Assembly: GCA_029266425.1 (NCBI GenBank)
Contig: JAQSWY010000034.1
Span: 50,837-114,836, forward strand
Reading direction: 5' to 3'
From: Xanthobacteraceae bacterium
GTDB taxonomy: Bacteria > Pseudomonadota > Alphaproteobacteria > Rhizobiales > Xanthobacteraceae
Length of the DNA: 64,000 bases
Every line of letters starts with the position of its first letter. Position 1 is the stretch's first letter. Of the stretch, positions 35,650 through 44,640 are shown piece after piece. A program made the translations under genes and the position numbers. Below the pieces are notes generated by a model, which had not been told where the DNA came from, made no database searches, and saw nothing but the letters and a program-made list of their open reading frames with translations.

Positions 35650-37476
35650 TTGACCTCTCGCATTGAGGACTACGCCCTGATCGGCGATTGCGAAACCGCT
35701 GCGCTGGTGTCGCGCAACGGCTCGATCGATTGGCTATGTTTCCCCCGTTTCGATTCCGGAGCCTGCTTCGCGGCCTTGCTCGGCACTGCGGAGAACGGGC
35801 GTTGGTCCATCGCCCCGAAGGACCAATCTGCACGCATCACGCGCCGCTATCGGCCAGACACGTTGATCCTCGAGACCACCTTCGAGACTGCCGAAGGCAC
35901 CGCGACCCTGATCGACTTCATGCCGCCGCGCGACGGCGCCAGCGATCTCGTCCGCCTCGTAGTAGGGGAGCGCGGGAGGGTGGAGTTCGACACCGACCTC
36001 ATCGTGCGCTTCGGCTACGGCCGCACGGTCCCCTGGGTGACCCGAGAGGAAGACGGTTCGATCAGCGCGGTGGCGGGACCGGACCGGCTTACGCTTCGTA
36101 CTTCCGTCGAACTTGAGGGCGCCGATCTGCGCACCGGCGGCACGTTCAGCGTTCTTGCTGGTGAGCGCATCCCGTTCGTACTTACCTACGGACCGTCGAA
36201 TGGACCACGCCCGGCCCATCAGGACGTGGAGGCGGTACTGGCCGACACCGAGACCTATTGGCGGGATTTCGCCGACCGCTGCCCGGCGGTCGGCGCATGG
36301 ACCAGCGCTGTAAAGCGCTCGCTCATCACGCTCAAGGCTCTCACCTTCGCCCCGACAGGCGGCATCGTCGCAGCTGCGACGACATCGCTCCCGGAGCAAC
36401 TCGGTGGTACCCGCAACTGGGACTACCGCTATTGCTGGCTGCGCGATGCCACCATGACGCTCATGGGCTTCATGAAGCTCGGCTATTACGAGGAGGCGGC
36501 CGCCTGGCGGGGATGGCTCTTGCGGGCAATCGCCGGTGCGCCGGATCAGGTTCAGATCATGTACGGCGTTGCCGGCGAGCGTCAGCTCCTCGAATGGGAG
36601 GTGCCCTGGCTGCGAGGCTATGGCGATTCGCGTCCGGTCCGGATAGGCAATGCGGCCGCCGATCAGCTCCAGCTCGACGTTTATGGCGAGATCGCAGACG
36701 CCATGGCGCAAGCGCTCAAGGGTGGACTTCCGCCGCACCCACGCTCTCAGGCGCTTCGCGATGTCATCCTGCCCTATCTAGAGCAGGCGTGGCGTCAGCC
36801 GGATGAAGGCATCTGGGAGGTCCGCGGGGGGCGCCAGCACTTCACCCATTCGAAGGTGATGGCCTGGGTGGCTTTCGATCGTGCCGCCGACATGGCCGAG
36901 AGCGTCGAAGGCGGCAGCGCCGCCGCCGCCCGCTGGCGGGGCGTTGCCGACATGATCCATGCAGATGTCTGTGGCAAGGCATACGACGCCGAGCTCGGCT
37001 GCTTCGTGCAGGCCTATGGCTCCCGAACGATAGATGCCAGCGTGCTTCAGATCCCGCTGGTCGGCTTCCTGCCGGCAGACGATCCGCGCGTCGTTGGCAC
37101 CGTGAAGGCTGTCGAAAAGTGGCTCGTGCGGGACGGGCTGGTGCTCCGCTATCGTACCGAACAGACGGACGACGGCTTGCCACCCGGGGAGGGTGCGTTT
37201 CTCGCCTGCAGCTTCTGGCTCGCGGACGTCCTGGTTCTGCAGGGCCGCTACGCCGATGCGCGACAGCTGTTCGAGCGCCTCAGCAATCTCTGCAACGATG
37301 TCGGCCTGCTGGCCGAGGAACACGATCCCGTCGGCGGCCGGATGCTGGGCAATTTCCCACAGGCATTCAGCCATGTCGGGCTGATCAATACCGCGCTCAA
37401 CCTTGCCCGCGCGACTGGCCCCGCGGAGGAGCGTGCCGAAGGCGCCGACGACATCCCCGCGCCCGAACTCGCCTGA
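35650..37476 (+). CDS. Glycoside hydrolase family 15 (glucoamylase-like) protein
   Basis: 608 residues from a TTG at 35650, chosen because TSRIEDYALIGDCETAALVSRNGSIDWLC is the family N-terminus and GGAGG lies upstream. The N-terminal beta domain is followed by an (alpha/alpha)6 barrel with GTRNWDYRYCWLRDATMTL, EVPWLRGYGDSRPVRIGN and FTHSKVMAWVAFDRA; DEGIWEVRGG carries a likely catalytic Glu. No signal peptide, so it acts in the cytosol, probably on trehalose or short alpha-glucans. Frequent in rhizobial stress islands. Its 3' end lies 91 bases from a truncated gene that marks the edge of the arsenic island. Confidence 0.9.
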   Translation: MTSRIEDYALIGDCETAALVSRNGSIDWLCFPRFDSGACFAALLGTAENGRWSIAPKDQSARITRRYRPDTLILETTFETAEGTATLIDFMPPRDGASDLVRLVVGERGRVEFDTDLIVRFGYGRTVPWVTREEDGSISAVAGPDRLTLRTSVELEGADLRTGGTFSVLAGERIPFVLTYGPSNGPRPAHQDVEAVLADTETYWRDFADRCPAVGAWTSAVKRSLITLKALTFAPTGGIVAAATTSLPEQLGGTRNWDYRYCWLRDATMTLMGFMKLGYYEEAAAWRGWLLRAIAGAPDQVQIMYGVAGERQLLEWEVPWLRGYGDSRPVRIGNAAADQLQLDVYGEIADAMAQALKGGLPPHPRSQALRDVILPYLEQAWRQPDEGIWEVRGGRQHFTHSKVMAWVAFDRAADMAESVEGGSAAAARWRGVADMIHADVCGKAYDAELGCFVQAYGSRTIDASVLQIPLVGFLPADDPRVVGTVKAVEKWLVRDGLVLRYRTEQTDDGLPPGEGAFLACSFWLADVLVLQGRYADARQLFERLSNLCNDVGLLAEEHDPVGGRMLGNFPQAFSHVGLINTALNLARATGPAEERAEGADDIPAPELA

Positions 37477-37567
37477 GTTCCCGGCGACCGCTCCAGTGCG
37501 TCGTTGAGAGAATCGCCAGGCTAGCTGCGGCGAGTCGATTGGGTGCGCGATGTAGTGCTCATTTGTC

Positions 37568-38165
37568 TCACACTTGCGTGGTTCGGTCTGCATAAAGGCT
37601 ACGGTCGCGACCAAGAATGTCAGGTATGCCGTAGGCGATACGGCCCGAGAGTTCCACCTCGCCCTCGGCCGGAATGCCGCCGGCGCCGAGTGGGTTCGGC
37701 GTCGTCCAGGTCCCCGATGCGTCGATGATGGCACGTGCCAAGTCGCGGCGCACCTCGCTTCCGCGCGCGATCGACAGAATGAAGGGACGAGCTTCGCGCC
37801 CTCGGGTCACGACCTTGTCGATGCCGAGGCGAGAGATCGCCATCACGCGCGCGCCGGTCTCGATGACGGAGGCCAGTTCGGTTGTTGCCGCAAGCGGCTC
37901 AAGATAGTCGGCGACGATCTCAGCGCCGGTCGGGAATAATTCGGCCGGCGGCATGCGCCAGCGAGGCTACATCTACGCAATAGTGCCATGGCGTGAAGAC
38001 CCGGACGTGACCCCAGTCGCGCAGATTCGCGCCGACCGTCGGGTGGGCTTCATAGAGTTTTACTGTCAGGCCGCGTGCGAGAAGATGCGCAGCTGCCGCA
38101 AGACCCACGGGGCCTCCGCCGATGACAGCGATGGGAAGCTTATCGAGAGCGGTCATGTGACCCAC
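37568..38165 (-). pseudogene. Truncated, frameshifted FAD-dependent monooxygenase of the ars operon
   Basis: Two frames together give the first ~195 residues of a flavin monooxygenase-like oxidoreductase. 38165-37960 encodes PIAVIGGGPVGLAAAAHLLARG (FAD-binding GxGxxG) to FTPWHYCVDVASLA. After a frameshift near 37955 it continues in another frame with MPPAELFPTGAEIVADYLEP to AYGIPDILGRDRSLYA, then stops. Family members are around 440 residues, so over half is missing. It lies downstream of arsH in the same direction. Both a frameshift and a 3' truncation make loss of function likely. Confidence 0.75.
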
Positions 38166-38222
38166 CTTGCGTCATTCCATGATTATCCAAATTCATGGCA
38201 ATCAACACCGACGTTGCGATCG

Positions 38223-38957
38223 TCAGATCGCGTTGAGGCCGGTTCGCGCAGCGAGCTTTTCGGCATCTTCCTTCCGCTCGCTATAGCGGCTCGTGAGGTA
38301 GTTGCCGTGGTCGCGCGTCAGCAGCGTGAACTTCACCAACTCCTCCATCACGTCCACTACCCGGTCGTAGTACGGCGAGGGCTTCATCCGGCCCGCCTCG
38401 TCGAATTCCTGGAACGCCTTCGCCACCGACGACTGGTTCGGGATGGTGACCATGCGCATCCAGCGTCCGAGCACGCGCAGCGCGTTCACGGCGTTGAAGG
38501 ATTGTGAGCCGCCGCTGACCTGCATCACCGCGAGCGTACGTCCCTGCGTCGGCCGCACCGACCCGACTTCCAGCGGTATCCAGTCGATCTGGCTCTTGAA
38601 GACGCCGGTGATGGTGCCGTGCCGCTCAGGGCTGCACCAGACCTGGCCCTCGGACCAAGCCGAGAGTGCACGGAGTTCCTGCACCTTCGGATGGTCGGCC
38701 GGCACACTGTCCGGCATCGGCAAGCCGCGAGGATCAAAGACGCGGGTCTCGGCGCCCATGCGGGTCAGCAGCCGCGCTGCCTCCTCTACCAATAGCCGGC
38801 TGTAGGAGCGCTCCCGCAGCGAGCCGTAGAGCAGAAGGATGCGCGGCGGATGCGACGACGGCGCGAGGCGGGCCAGCTTCTCCTGATCGGGGAGGTCGAA
38901 ATGTTCAGCGTCGAGTGCGGGAAATAGCTCATTGCTGCATATCTGATCGCTGGACAT
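38223..38957 (-). CDS. arsH: ArsH, NADPH-dependent FMN reductase / organoarsenical oxidase
   Basis: 244 residues. Flavodoxin-like fold with the FMN-binding loop [13 protein letters not shown], then [20 protein letters not shown] and [25 protein letters not shown], all characteristic of ArsH rather than generic NADPH:FMN reductases. ArsH oxidises trivalent organoarsenicals and is needed for arsenite resistance in Sinorhizobium. I prefer the ATG at 38957; a TTG at 38972 overlapping the upstream MFS stop is an alternative. Confidence 0.94.
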   Translation of the reverse strand: MSSDQICSNELFPALDAEHFDLPDQEKLARLAPSSHPPRILLLYGSLRERSYSRLLVEEAARLLTRMGAETRVFDPRGLPMPDSVPADHPKVQELRALSAWSEGQVWCSPERHGTITGVFKSQIDWIPLEVGSVRPTQGRTLAVMQVSGGSQSFNAVNALRVLGRWMRMVTIPNQSSVAKAFQEFDEAGRMKPSPYYDRVVDVMEELVKFTLLTRDHGNYLTSRYSERKEDAEKLAARTGLNAI

Positions 38958-38964
38958 GGCAAAC

Positions 38965-40221
38965 CTAGACAAGTTGGGCGGCGCGGCGGGACAGGATGGC
39001 CGCGGACCAGAAGCTCAAAGAGAGCAGGAGTGTGCCGGCGATGAGCGTGAGGAGCACTGCGTCATAGGAACCTGTTGCGGACCAAAGGGCCGCCATTCCG
39101 AGCGGTGCGATGGCGCGGCTGACGGAGGACGGCGCTGAGAGGGCGCCGTTCACAGAGCCATAGGCCTGCCGGCTCAGCATCTCCGGCACCGAAAGCCCGC
39201 GCACAATGGTCATGATGCCATTGGCCGAGCCATAGAGAGCGGCCACAATGGCTATGAGCGTGAAGCTCGGCGGCAGTTCGGCCAGCATCAATAGTGCCAC
39301 CGGGAACACAAGCACGATGGCACAGCCGATGATCCGGACGGACGCACGCGGTGCCAACACCCATATCGCTACTCGCCCGGCCACCTGCGCGGGCCCGATG
39401 ATCGCCATGGCGGCGACCACGGCGGCGTTCTCGAGGCCGCGCTCGGTCAGCAGTGGATAGAGATGGAAGGTGAAGGCGGAGAAGGTCGCGGAATAGGCGG
39501 TGAAGGCGATGGCGAGCGCCCAGAACACCGGTTGCCGCATTGCCCATCGGACCACCGAGCCGGTCGTCCGAGAAGCGTCCTGAGAGGCCTCGGACGCCTC
39601 CGCCGGGTGGTCGAGCCTCCGATTGATGACGCCAGCATAGAGGCCCGCGCACAGCACGAGATTGATCGCGCCCAGCACCATCAGCGTATCGCGCCAGCCG
39701 TAGTGGTCGAGCAGCAGTTGGACCAGCGGGATAAAGACGGTGGAGGCGAAGCCTCCCCACAAGGTCAGCGCGGTTATTCCGGAACGCGCGTGTCCGGCGC
39801 CAGCGCGCCGCGCCACCACGGCGAAGGCGGGCTCATAGAGCGTTGCAGCCTGCAATGCGCCGATGCCCGCCGCGCAGATGTAGAAGACGACAACGCTGGA
39901 CACCTGCGACCAGGCGAGCAATAGGACGCCGGCCAACACCGAACCGGCGGCCATGACGATGCGCCCATGGCCCCGGTCGACCGCTACCCCCACCGGGTAG
40001 GCGGCAAACCCGGCCAGGGCCAGCCCGAGCGTCGCCGCCCCGTAAAGCTCAGTCTTCGACCAGCCAAGATCATGGCGCATAGCCTCTGCGATCAGTGGGA
40101 AGCTATAATAGAGTGAGCCCCACGAGCAGATCTGGCCGATGCCCAGCCCTGTGATGAAAATGCTGCGCGGACTTGGCGGCCTAGCGCTCGAAGCTTGCTG
40201 GATTAGAACGCCGTCGCTCAC
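38965..40221 (-). CDS. MFS transporter of the arsenic operon
   Basis: 418 residues, 12 predicted helices in two halves, with loop motif [11 protein letters not shown] after helix 2. It resembles the oxalate/formate-type MFS branch. It lies between padR and arsH on the same strand, so a role in exporting arsenite or an organoarsenical is likely; MFS exporters of this kind in ars operons include ArsK and ArsJ. No glyceraldehyde-phosphate dehydrogenase partner is present, which argues against ArsJ. Exact substrate is inference. Confidence 0.82.
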   Translation of the reverse strand: MSDGVLIQQASSARPPSPRSIFITGLGIGQICSWGSLYYSFPLIAEAMRHDLGWSKTELYGAATLGLALAGFAAYPVGVAVDRGHGRIVMAAGSVLAGVLLLAWSQVSSVVVFYICAAGIGALQAATLYEPAFAVVARRAGAGHARSGITALTLWGGFASTVFIPLVQLLLDHYGWRDTLMVLGAINLVLCAGLYAGVINRRLDHPAEASEASQDASRTTGSVVRWAMRQPVFWALAIAFTAYSATFSAFTFHLYPLLTERGLENAAVVAAMAIIGPAQVAGRVAIWVLAPRASVRIIGCAIVLVFPVALLMLAELPPSFTLIAIVAALYGSANGIMTIVRGLSVPEMLSRQAYGSVNGALSAPSSVSRAIAPLGMAALWSATGSYDAVLLTLIAGTLLLSLSFWSAAILSRRAAQLV

Positions 40222-40335
40222 ACCGTTCTCCCATCGCGGGAGGGTGGGACGGCATTGGAAAACATCCCCTCCATTGGATAAACCTTATGTTCATCAATGG
40301 ATCGATGTTCAATGCATCGAGGCAAATAAAAAGAT

Positions 40336-40755
40336 TCAGGAACAGCAGTCGGATGCCGCGGCATCGGTGCTCACCAGTTTCTCGGAGTCGATCAGGAAGC
40401 GCGTCACATCCATCCAGGCCGCCACGGCCACCTTGAAGGCGTCGCGTCCTTTGTCAGTCAGCGTGTAGACCTTGCGCTCGCGACCCGAGACCACTTCGGT
40501 CTCCGAAGTGACGTAGCCGCCTTCCTCGAACTCGCGCAGCACCGGATAGATTGTGCCCTCGGTCGGCGAGCAGCAGCCATTCGTTGTCTGCTCGACCATC
40601 CGTGCCACGTCATAGCCATGCATCGGCTTCTGGTGCAGCACCCGCAAGATGAAGAATTTGGAGAGGCTCATCTTGATGGTGCCGTTCCAATAGGCCCGGC
40701 TCAGAAAGTCGGGAACCGCCTTGGCAACGGGGACAAGAGTCGATGATCGAGGCAT
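40336..40755 (-). CDS. PadR-family regulator with cysteine pairs
   Basis: 139 residues. Winged helix typical of PadR: FFILRVLHQKPMHGYDVARMVEQ, then SPTEGTIYPVLREFEEGGYVTSE and GRERKVYTLTDKG. Two vicinal cysteine pairs stand out: NGCCSP at 61-62, next to the recognition helix, and DCCS at the extreme C-terminus (137-138). These could bind As(III). The PadR homology starts near residue 29 (40671), so the true start may be downstream of 40755. It likely represses the MFS-arsH genes behind it; a 15-base inverted repeat overlaps its annotated start. Confidence 0.85.
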   Translation of the reverse strand: MPRSSTLVPVAKAVPDFLSRAYWNGTIKMSLSKFFILRVLHQKPMHGYDVARMVEQTTNGCCSPTEGTIYPVLREFEEGGYVTSETEVVSGRERKVYTLTDKGRDAFKVAVAAWMDVTRFLIDSEKLVSTDAAASDCCS

Positions 40756-40781
40756 AAACCGGACGCTATGCCTCGATCATC
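40742..40781. promoter_or_regulatory. 15-bp perfect inverted repeat overlapping the padR start
   Basis: GATGATCGAGGCATA at 40742-40756 and its exact complement at 40767-40781, with a 10-base spacer. The ATG at 40755 falls inside one arm. As DNA it is a strong dyad operator candidate for PadR autorepression; as RNA it would form a 15-bp hairpin hiding that start. TATATGTC immediately follows at 40782-40789 and recurs before pstS (44700-44707). Confidence 0.6.
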
Positions 40782-40811
40782 TATATGTCAACGGTCAAGG
40801 TATATGTGCAG

Positions 40812-41252
40812 TTAGTGCGCGCGCTGCCCGTCGGTCCCGATTACCGCCTCACCGTCCTCCTTTGCGAACGGTCCCTTCTGCGGCAGCGGCAGGATGTCCA
40901 GCACAACCTCGGACGGACGGGACAGCCGAACGCCCCAAGGCGTGAACACGAACGGGCGGTTGATCAGGATCCGATGCTCCAGCATGGCGTCGAGCAGTTG
41001 CTCATCGGACAGGGTCGGATCCGCAAGTCCGAGCTCGCCATAGGGAGTGTCCTTCTGGCGGATCGCCTCGCGCACCGTCAGCCCGGCGGCAGCGATGGCA
41101 GAAGCGAGCTCCTCGCGCGTCGGCGGCGTCTTCAGATATTCGATAATAGCGGGTTCGACTCCCGCATTGCGAATAAGCGCCAGCGTGTTGCGCGAGGTTC
41201 CGCAATCAGGGTTATGCCAGATGGTGATGCGCGGCGCCTCGGTCATGGCCAC
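40812..41252 (-). CDS. arsC: Arsenate reductase, glutaredoxin-dependent type
   Basis: 146 residues, ArsC/Spx thioredoxin-like fold. Catalytic Cys17 lies in HNPDCGTSRNTLALI; the arginine-rich anion site includes ILINRPFVFTPWGVRLSRPSE. It reduces As(V) to As(III) using glutathione and glutaredoxin. Second arsenate reductase type in this operon, 88 bases after the thioredoxin-type arsC. Confidence 0.95.
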   Translation of the reverse strand: MAMTEAPRITIWHNPDCGTSRNTLALIRNAGVEPAIIEYLKTPPTREELASAIAAAGLTVREAIRQKDTPYGELGLADPTLSDEQLLDAMLEHRILINRPFVFTPWGVRLSRPSEVVLDILPLPQKGPFAKEDGEAVIGTDGQRAH

Positions 41253-41340
41253 GTCCTTTCAAGGCTGATGAAGGCTCCGCAGACCTTCGCCGAAATCCGT
41301 TCGCTGATGATGACGGCGGCGAACGTCTCGTAGCAAAGGC

Positions 41341-41862
41341 TCAGGGGGCCGAGCGGGCAACGTCTGTGGCACCGCTCGCGGTCGCACCGATCTCCGACAA
41401 CGCCGTTTTCAAGGCAGTGCCCTCCAAGCCGTCAGGCAATGCGAGGAGCCGTTCGATCCGTTCCTCGAGCTGGGCATAAGTGTCCTCGAACGCCCGTCGA
41501 CGCGCCGCGGCATCGCCGCCGACCGCCGACGGGTCGGCGATGCCCCAATGGGCCGTCGCCGGATGTCCGGGCCAGACCGGGCAGGCTTTGCCTGCCGCGT
41601 TGTCACAGACGGTGATGATGATGCTCATCTGTGGCGCGCCCTCGGCGGCAAAGGCTTGCCAGGTCTTGGAGTAAAAGCCGTCGATTGGATGGCCGCGCTC
41701 GGCCAGCAGCGCGAGCCCGTCCGAATTGGGAGCATCCTTCGGCGTGCTGCCGGCGGAGAAGGCGTGAAAGCGCCCGGCACCTTTGGCATTGAGGATAGCC
41801 TCGCCGAGGATCGAACGGGCGGAATTGTGCGTGCAAAGGAAGAGAACGTTGCGGACGGTCAT
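41341..41862 (-). CDS. arsC: Arsenate reductase, low-molecular-weight phosphatase (thioredoxin) type
   Basis: 173 residues. P-loop FLCTHNSARSILGEAILN with nucleophile Cys10, and the downstream cysteine pair Cys86/Cys94 in VCDNAAGKAC, matching the Cys10/82/89 relay of thioredoxin-coupled ArsC. It converts arsenate to arsenite for extrusion. A ~30-residue C-terminal extension beyond the usual fold is present. It follows aqpS by 24 bases. Confidence 0.94.
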   Translation of the reverse strand: MTVRNVLFLCTHNSARSILGEAILNAKGAGRFHAFSAGSTPKDAPNSDGLALLAERGHPIDGFYSKTWQAFAAEGAPQMSIIITVCDNAAGKACPVWPGHPATAHWGIADPSAVGGDAAARRRAFEDTYAQLEERIERLLALPDGLEGTALKTALSEIGATASGATDVARSAP

Positions 41863-41886
41863 CGGGGGATTTCCTGATCCTATCGA

Positions 41887-42600
41887 TTATTCGGCTGGCT
41901 GTTGCGCGGTGCGAACCGGCGAGGACGCGGTGACCGCCGGAAATAAAATGGCAGCCGCAAGTGCGCCGACCGCCGCGCCGATGAGCTGCGCCACGACGAA
42001 GCCGGGTACGTCGCCAATGGCGATGCCGGCGAAGGTGGCGGTGAAACCGCGGGCAAGGGTGACTGCCGGATTGGCGAAGCTGGTGGAGGCCGTGAACCAA
42101 TAGGCGGCGGTGATGACGAGACCGACGAGCCAGGGGATTGCCGCCCTGGCGTGGCGTACACCGCCGAGAATGGTCAGCACCAGGGCAAAGGTGGCGACGG
42201 CCTCCGCGAACCATTGCGACGGCCCGGTGCGCGACTTGATGCCGATCACCACGGGAGCGAGCTCGAACATCAGATGAGCGACCACGGTCCCAGCGATGCC
42301 GCCGAGCAACTGCGCGACGATGTAGGGCGCCACCTCGGCCCATGGCATTTCGCGGCGGCCAGCGAAGACCAGACTCACCGCAGGATTGAAATGCGCGCCT
42401 GAAACCGGGCCGAGAATGGTAATGAGCACCACCAGAATTGCGCCAGTTGGAATGGTATTGCCGAGCAGTGCTATAGCGACATTCCCGCCGGCCAGTTGCT
42501 CGGCCATGATGCCGGAGCCGACGACGGTGGCGACCAGGATGCCGGTTCCGAGCGCTTCGGAGAACAGGCGACGGGAGAGCGGCTGAGCTATGGCGGACAT
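41887..42600 (-). CDS. aqpS: AqpS-like aquaglyceroporin of the ars operon
   Basis: 237 residues, six membrane helices, with both pore signatures: HFNPAVSL and FANPAVTLARGF. In Sinorhizobium, AqpS replaces ArsB and lets arsenite made by ArsC flow out of the cell. Here too no ArsB or ACR3 pump gene is found. The start codon overlaps the stop of a 25-codon ORF (TGATG), implying translational coupling. Confidence 0.92.
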   Translation of the reverse strand: MSAIAQPLSRRLFSEALGTGILVATVVGSGIMAEQLAGGNVAIALLGNTIPTGAILVVLITILGPVSGAHFNPAVSLVFAGRREMPWAEVAPYIVAQLLGGIAGTVVAHLMFELAPVVIGIKSRTGPSQWFAEAVATFALVLTILGGVRHARAAIPWLVGLVITAAYWFTASTSFANPAVTLARGFTATFAGIAIGDVPGFVVAQLIGAAVGALAAAILFPAVTASSPVRTAQQPAE

Positions 42601-42677
42601 CAGGCGACCGACGCGGACGAACCCGCACCCTTGGCTTGGCCGGAGGCGTCCAGCGCGTTGAATGATGTCGTGGTCAT
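42600..42677 (-). CDS. 25-residue ORF coupled to aqpS
   Basis: ATG at 42677 with GAGGAG about 6 bases upstream; stop TGA shares bases with the aqpS ATG. Peptide begins MTTTSFNALDASGQ and ends in Ser/Ala, with no recognised family. It could be a leader peptide, a remnant of a deleted operon gene, or a translation-coupling device. Strong ribosome site and exact overlap argue for translation. Confidence 0.5.
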   Translation of the reverse strand: MTTTSFNALDASGQAKGAGSSASVA

Positions 42678-42686
42678 CTCGTCTCC

Positions 42687-43571
42687 TCAGGCCGCGGCCT
42701 GTCCGTTGAGTGTCAGTTCGGTGGCGCCTTCCATCTCGCCGATGGCGGCGAGCCGATCCTTGAGCGCGGCAAGGTTAAGCTGCTCAATCGGGAGGTTCAC
42801 GAACGCCGAAATGCGCGCTGCCAGCCGCCGGTACGTCTGAAGAAACGCAGCGCGCCGCTCCGCCTCGGTGCCTTCAACCTCCGCTGGATCCGGCAAGCCC
42901 CAGTGCGCCTGGAGAGGATGGCCGGGCCAGTTCGGGCATGCCTCGCCGGCGGCCGCATCGCAGACAGTGATGACGAAGTCCATCGGCGGCGCGTCAGCAT
43001 TCCCGAACTCGTTCCAGCTCTTCGAACGAAGCTCGCCGGCCTCATAGCCGAGCGACTGCAGCAGGCTGACGGCCAGGGGATGCGGCGCCTTGCCGGGATT
43101 GCTCCCCGCAGAGAACGCCCTGAAGCGGCCGCGCCCCTCACGGTTCAGTACCGCCTCTGCAATGACCGACCGTGCCGAATTGCCCGAGCACACCAGTAGG
43201 ACGTTGTAGCGCCGATCGTTGGCGGAAGAAGGTCGCAGCTGCGGGAAGGCTGGGTCGGCGGCGACCTTCGCTCTCACACCCATCTCGCCGATCAGTTGCG
43301 AAAGCAATTGTGCGGGCCGCACGGTGTTCGCGGCATAGATGATCGAACGCCCCTCGCGCCGCGCGCTCACGAGCTCCGCACGCTCCAGATGCGACAAGTG
43401 GGTCGACATGGTGTTGTGCGGCACCGCCAGCAGGCGAGCAATATCGCCCGCCGGCAGACCATAAGGCGTGTAGCGAAGCAGCAGTCGATAGGTCTCGAAG
43501 CGAGTCGGCTGCGCCAACGCGTCGAAGGTGCGGATCACCTCTTCGGAAGAAAGTCTCGGTTCGTCCATCAT
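42687..43571 (-). CDS. ArsR - ArsC fusion protein
   Basis: 294 residues. Residues 1-100 are an ArsR-type winged helix (FDALAQPTRFETYRLLLRY, MSTHLSHLERAELVSARREGRS). Residues ~120-270 are a low-molecular-weight-phosphatase ArsC (LLVCSGNSARSVIAEAVLN with Cys128; VCDAAAGEAC with Cys204/Cys212). The DNA-binding part has no cysteine at all, unlike classic ArsR with ELCVCDL. Either the reductase part binds arsenic for sensing, or regulation uses another ligand. It follows pstS by 40 bases and heads the ars genes. Confidence 0.92.
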   Translation of the reverse strand: MMDEPRLSSEEVIRTFDALAQPTRFETYRLLLRYTPYGLPAGDIARLLAVPHNTMSTHLSHLERAELVSARREGRSIIYAANTVRPAQLLSQLIGEMGVRAKVAADPAFPQLRPSSANDRRYNVLLVCSGNSARSVIAEAVLNREGRGRFRAFSAGSNPGKAPHPLAVSLLQSLGYEAGELRSKSWNEFGNADAPPMDFVITVCDAAAGEACPNWPGHPLQAHWGLPDPAEVEGTEAERRAAFLQTYRRLAARISAFVNLPIEQLNLAALKDRLAAIGEMEGATELTLNGQAAA

Positions 43572-43611
43572 GCCTCGCCGCTACTTGAGAATTGGATCGC
43601 GCCGGCTACCA

Positions 43612-44640
43612 TTAGCTTCCGCTCTTGAACTGCTGGGACCAATATTCCTTGACCTGCGCAACAAGCGCTTCCGGCAGCGGAACATAGCCAAACTCGGACG
43701 CGTACTTCGCGCCATCGCCGAGTGCAAAGCGGAAGAATTCGAGAGCGGTCCGGCTGTTTTGGGGCACCTTCGGCGCCTTGTACATAAGAACGAAGGTGGT
43801 TGCGGCGATGGGGTAGGCATCCTCCGCCGCCGAATCATTGATGATGACGCAGAAATCCTTTGCGGTGGTCCAGTCGAAGCTCAGGGCCGCCGCCTGGAAG
43901 GAGGCTGCGCTCGGGGCGATGAATTTGCCGGCGCGGTTCTGCACCAGGCCGTAAGCGAGCTTTGCCTGGACCACATAGGTGAACTCGACATAGCCGATCG
44001 CATTCTTGACCTGCCGGACCGTGGTGGCGACACCTTCATTGCCGCGTGCCCCCGTGCCCGCCGGCCAGGCTACCGAGTTGCCTTCGCCCACCGTCGCCTT
44101 CCACTCCGGGCTGGCCTTGGAAAGATAGGAAACGAAGTTGAACGTGGTGCCGGAGCCATCGCTGCGCTGGATGACGGCGATCTTAGCGTTCGGCAGCGGC
44201 AGGTCCGGGTTGAGCGCCTTTATGGCCGGATCGGACCAGTTGGTGATCTTGCCGAGATAGATGTCGGCGAGCAGCGCACCGGTGAAGCGCATCTGGCCCG
44301 GGCCGATCCCGTCAACATTGAGAACAGGGACGACGCCGCCGAATACAATCGGGAACTGGCCGAGGCCGAGCCGCTCCAACTCTTCCGGCTTCAGGGGTTT
44401 GTCGGTCGCGCCAAAATCGACCACGCCATCTTTGATACGGTTGATGCCGCCAGACGATCCGATCGACTGATATCCGACGAGGTTTCCGGTCGGTTGACGG
44501 AACATGTCTGCCCATTTCCAGATGATCGGATAGGCGAAAGTCGACCCGGCGCCTCGCACTTCCGCGGCATGAGCGGAAGGGGCTGCCCATGAGAGGCCGA
44601 TGACGGCTGCTGCGGCGATAAGGGTGGAAAGGCGTTTCAC
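43612..44640 (-). CDS. pstS: Phosphate ABC transporter substrate-binding protein, E. coli type
   Basis: 342 residues with a Sec signal peptide (KRLSTLIAAAAVIGLSWAAPSAHA). Phosphate-site motifs: GAGSTFAYPIIWKW, SSGGINRIKDGVVDFGATD and RSDGSGTTFNFV. A periplasmic phosphate (or arsenate) binder. It is first in a minus-strand operon whose other members are arsenic genes, and it has no pstCAB directly behind it. A different PstS type heads the divergent pst operon, so the two may differ in phosphate/arsenate selectivity. Confidence 0.93.
   Translation of the reverse strand: MKRLSTLIAAAAVIGLSWAAPSAHAAEVRGAGSTFAYPIIWKWADMFRQPTGNLVGYQSIGSSGGINRIKDGVVDFGATDKPLKPEELERLGLGQFPIVFGGVVPVLNVDGIGPGQMRFTGALLADIYLGKITNWSDPAIKALNPDLPLPNAKIAVIQRSDGSGTTFNFVSYLSKASPEWKATVGEGNSVAWPAGTGARGNEGVATTVRQVKNAIGYVEFTYVVQAKLAYGLVQNRAGKFIAPSAASFQAAALSFDWTTAKDFCVIINDSAAEDAYPIAATTFVLMYKAPKVPQNSRTALEFFRFALGDGAKYASEFGYVPLPEALVAQVKEYWSQQFKSGS

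Noticed and set aside
35258..35833. Minus-strand ORF upstream of GH15
   Set aside because: Arg-rich, overlaps the start of GH15 antisense and has no recognisable domain.
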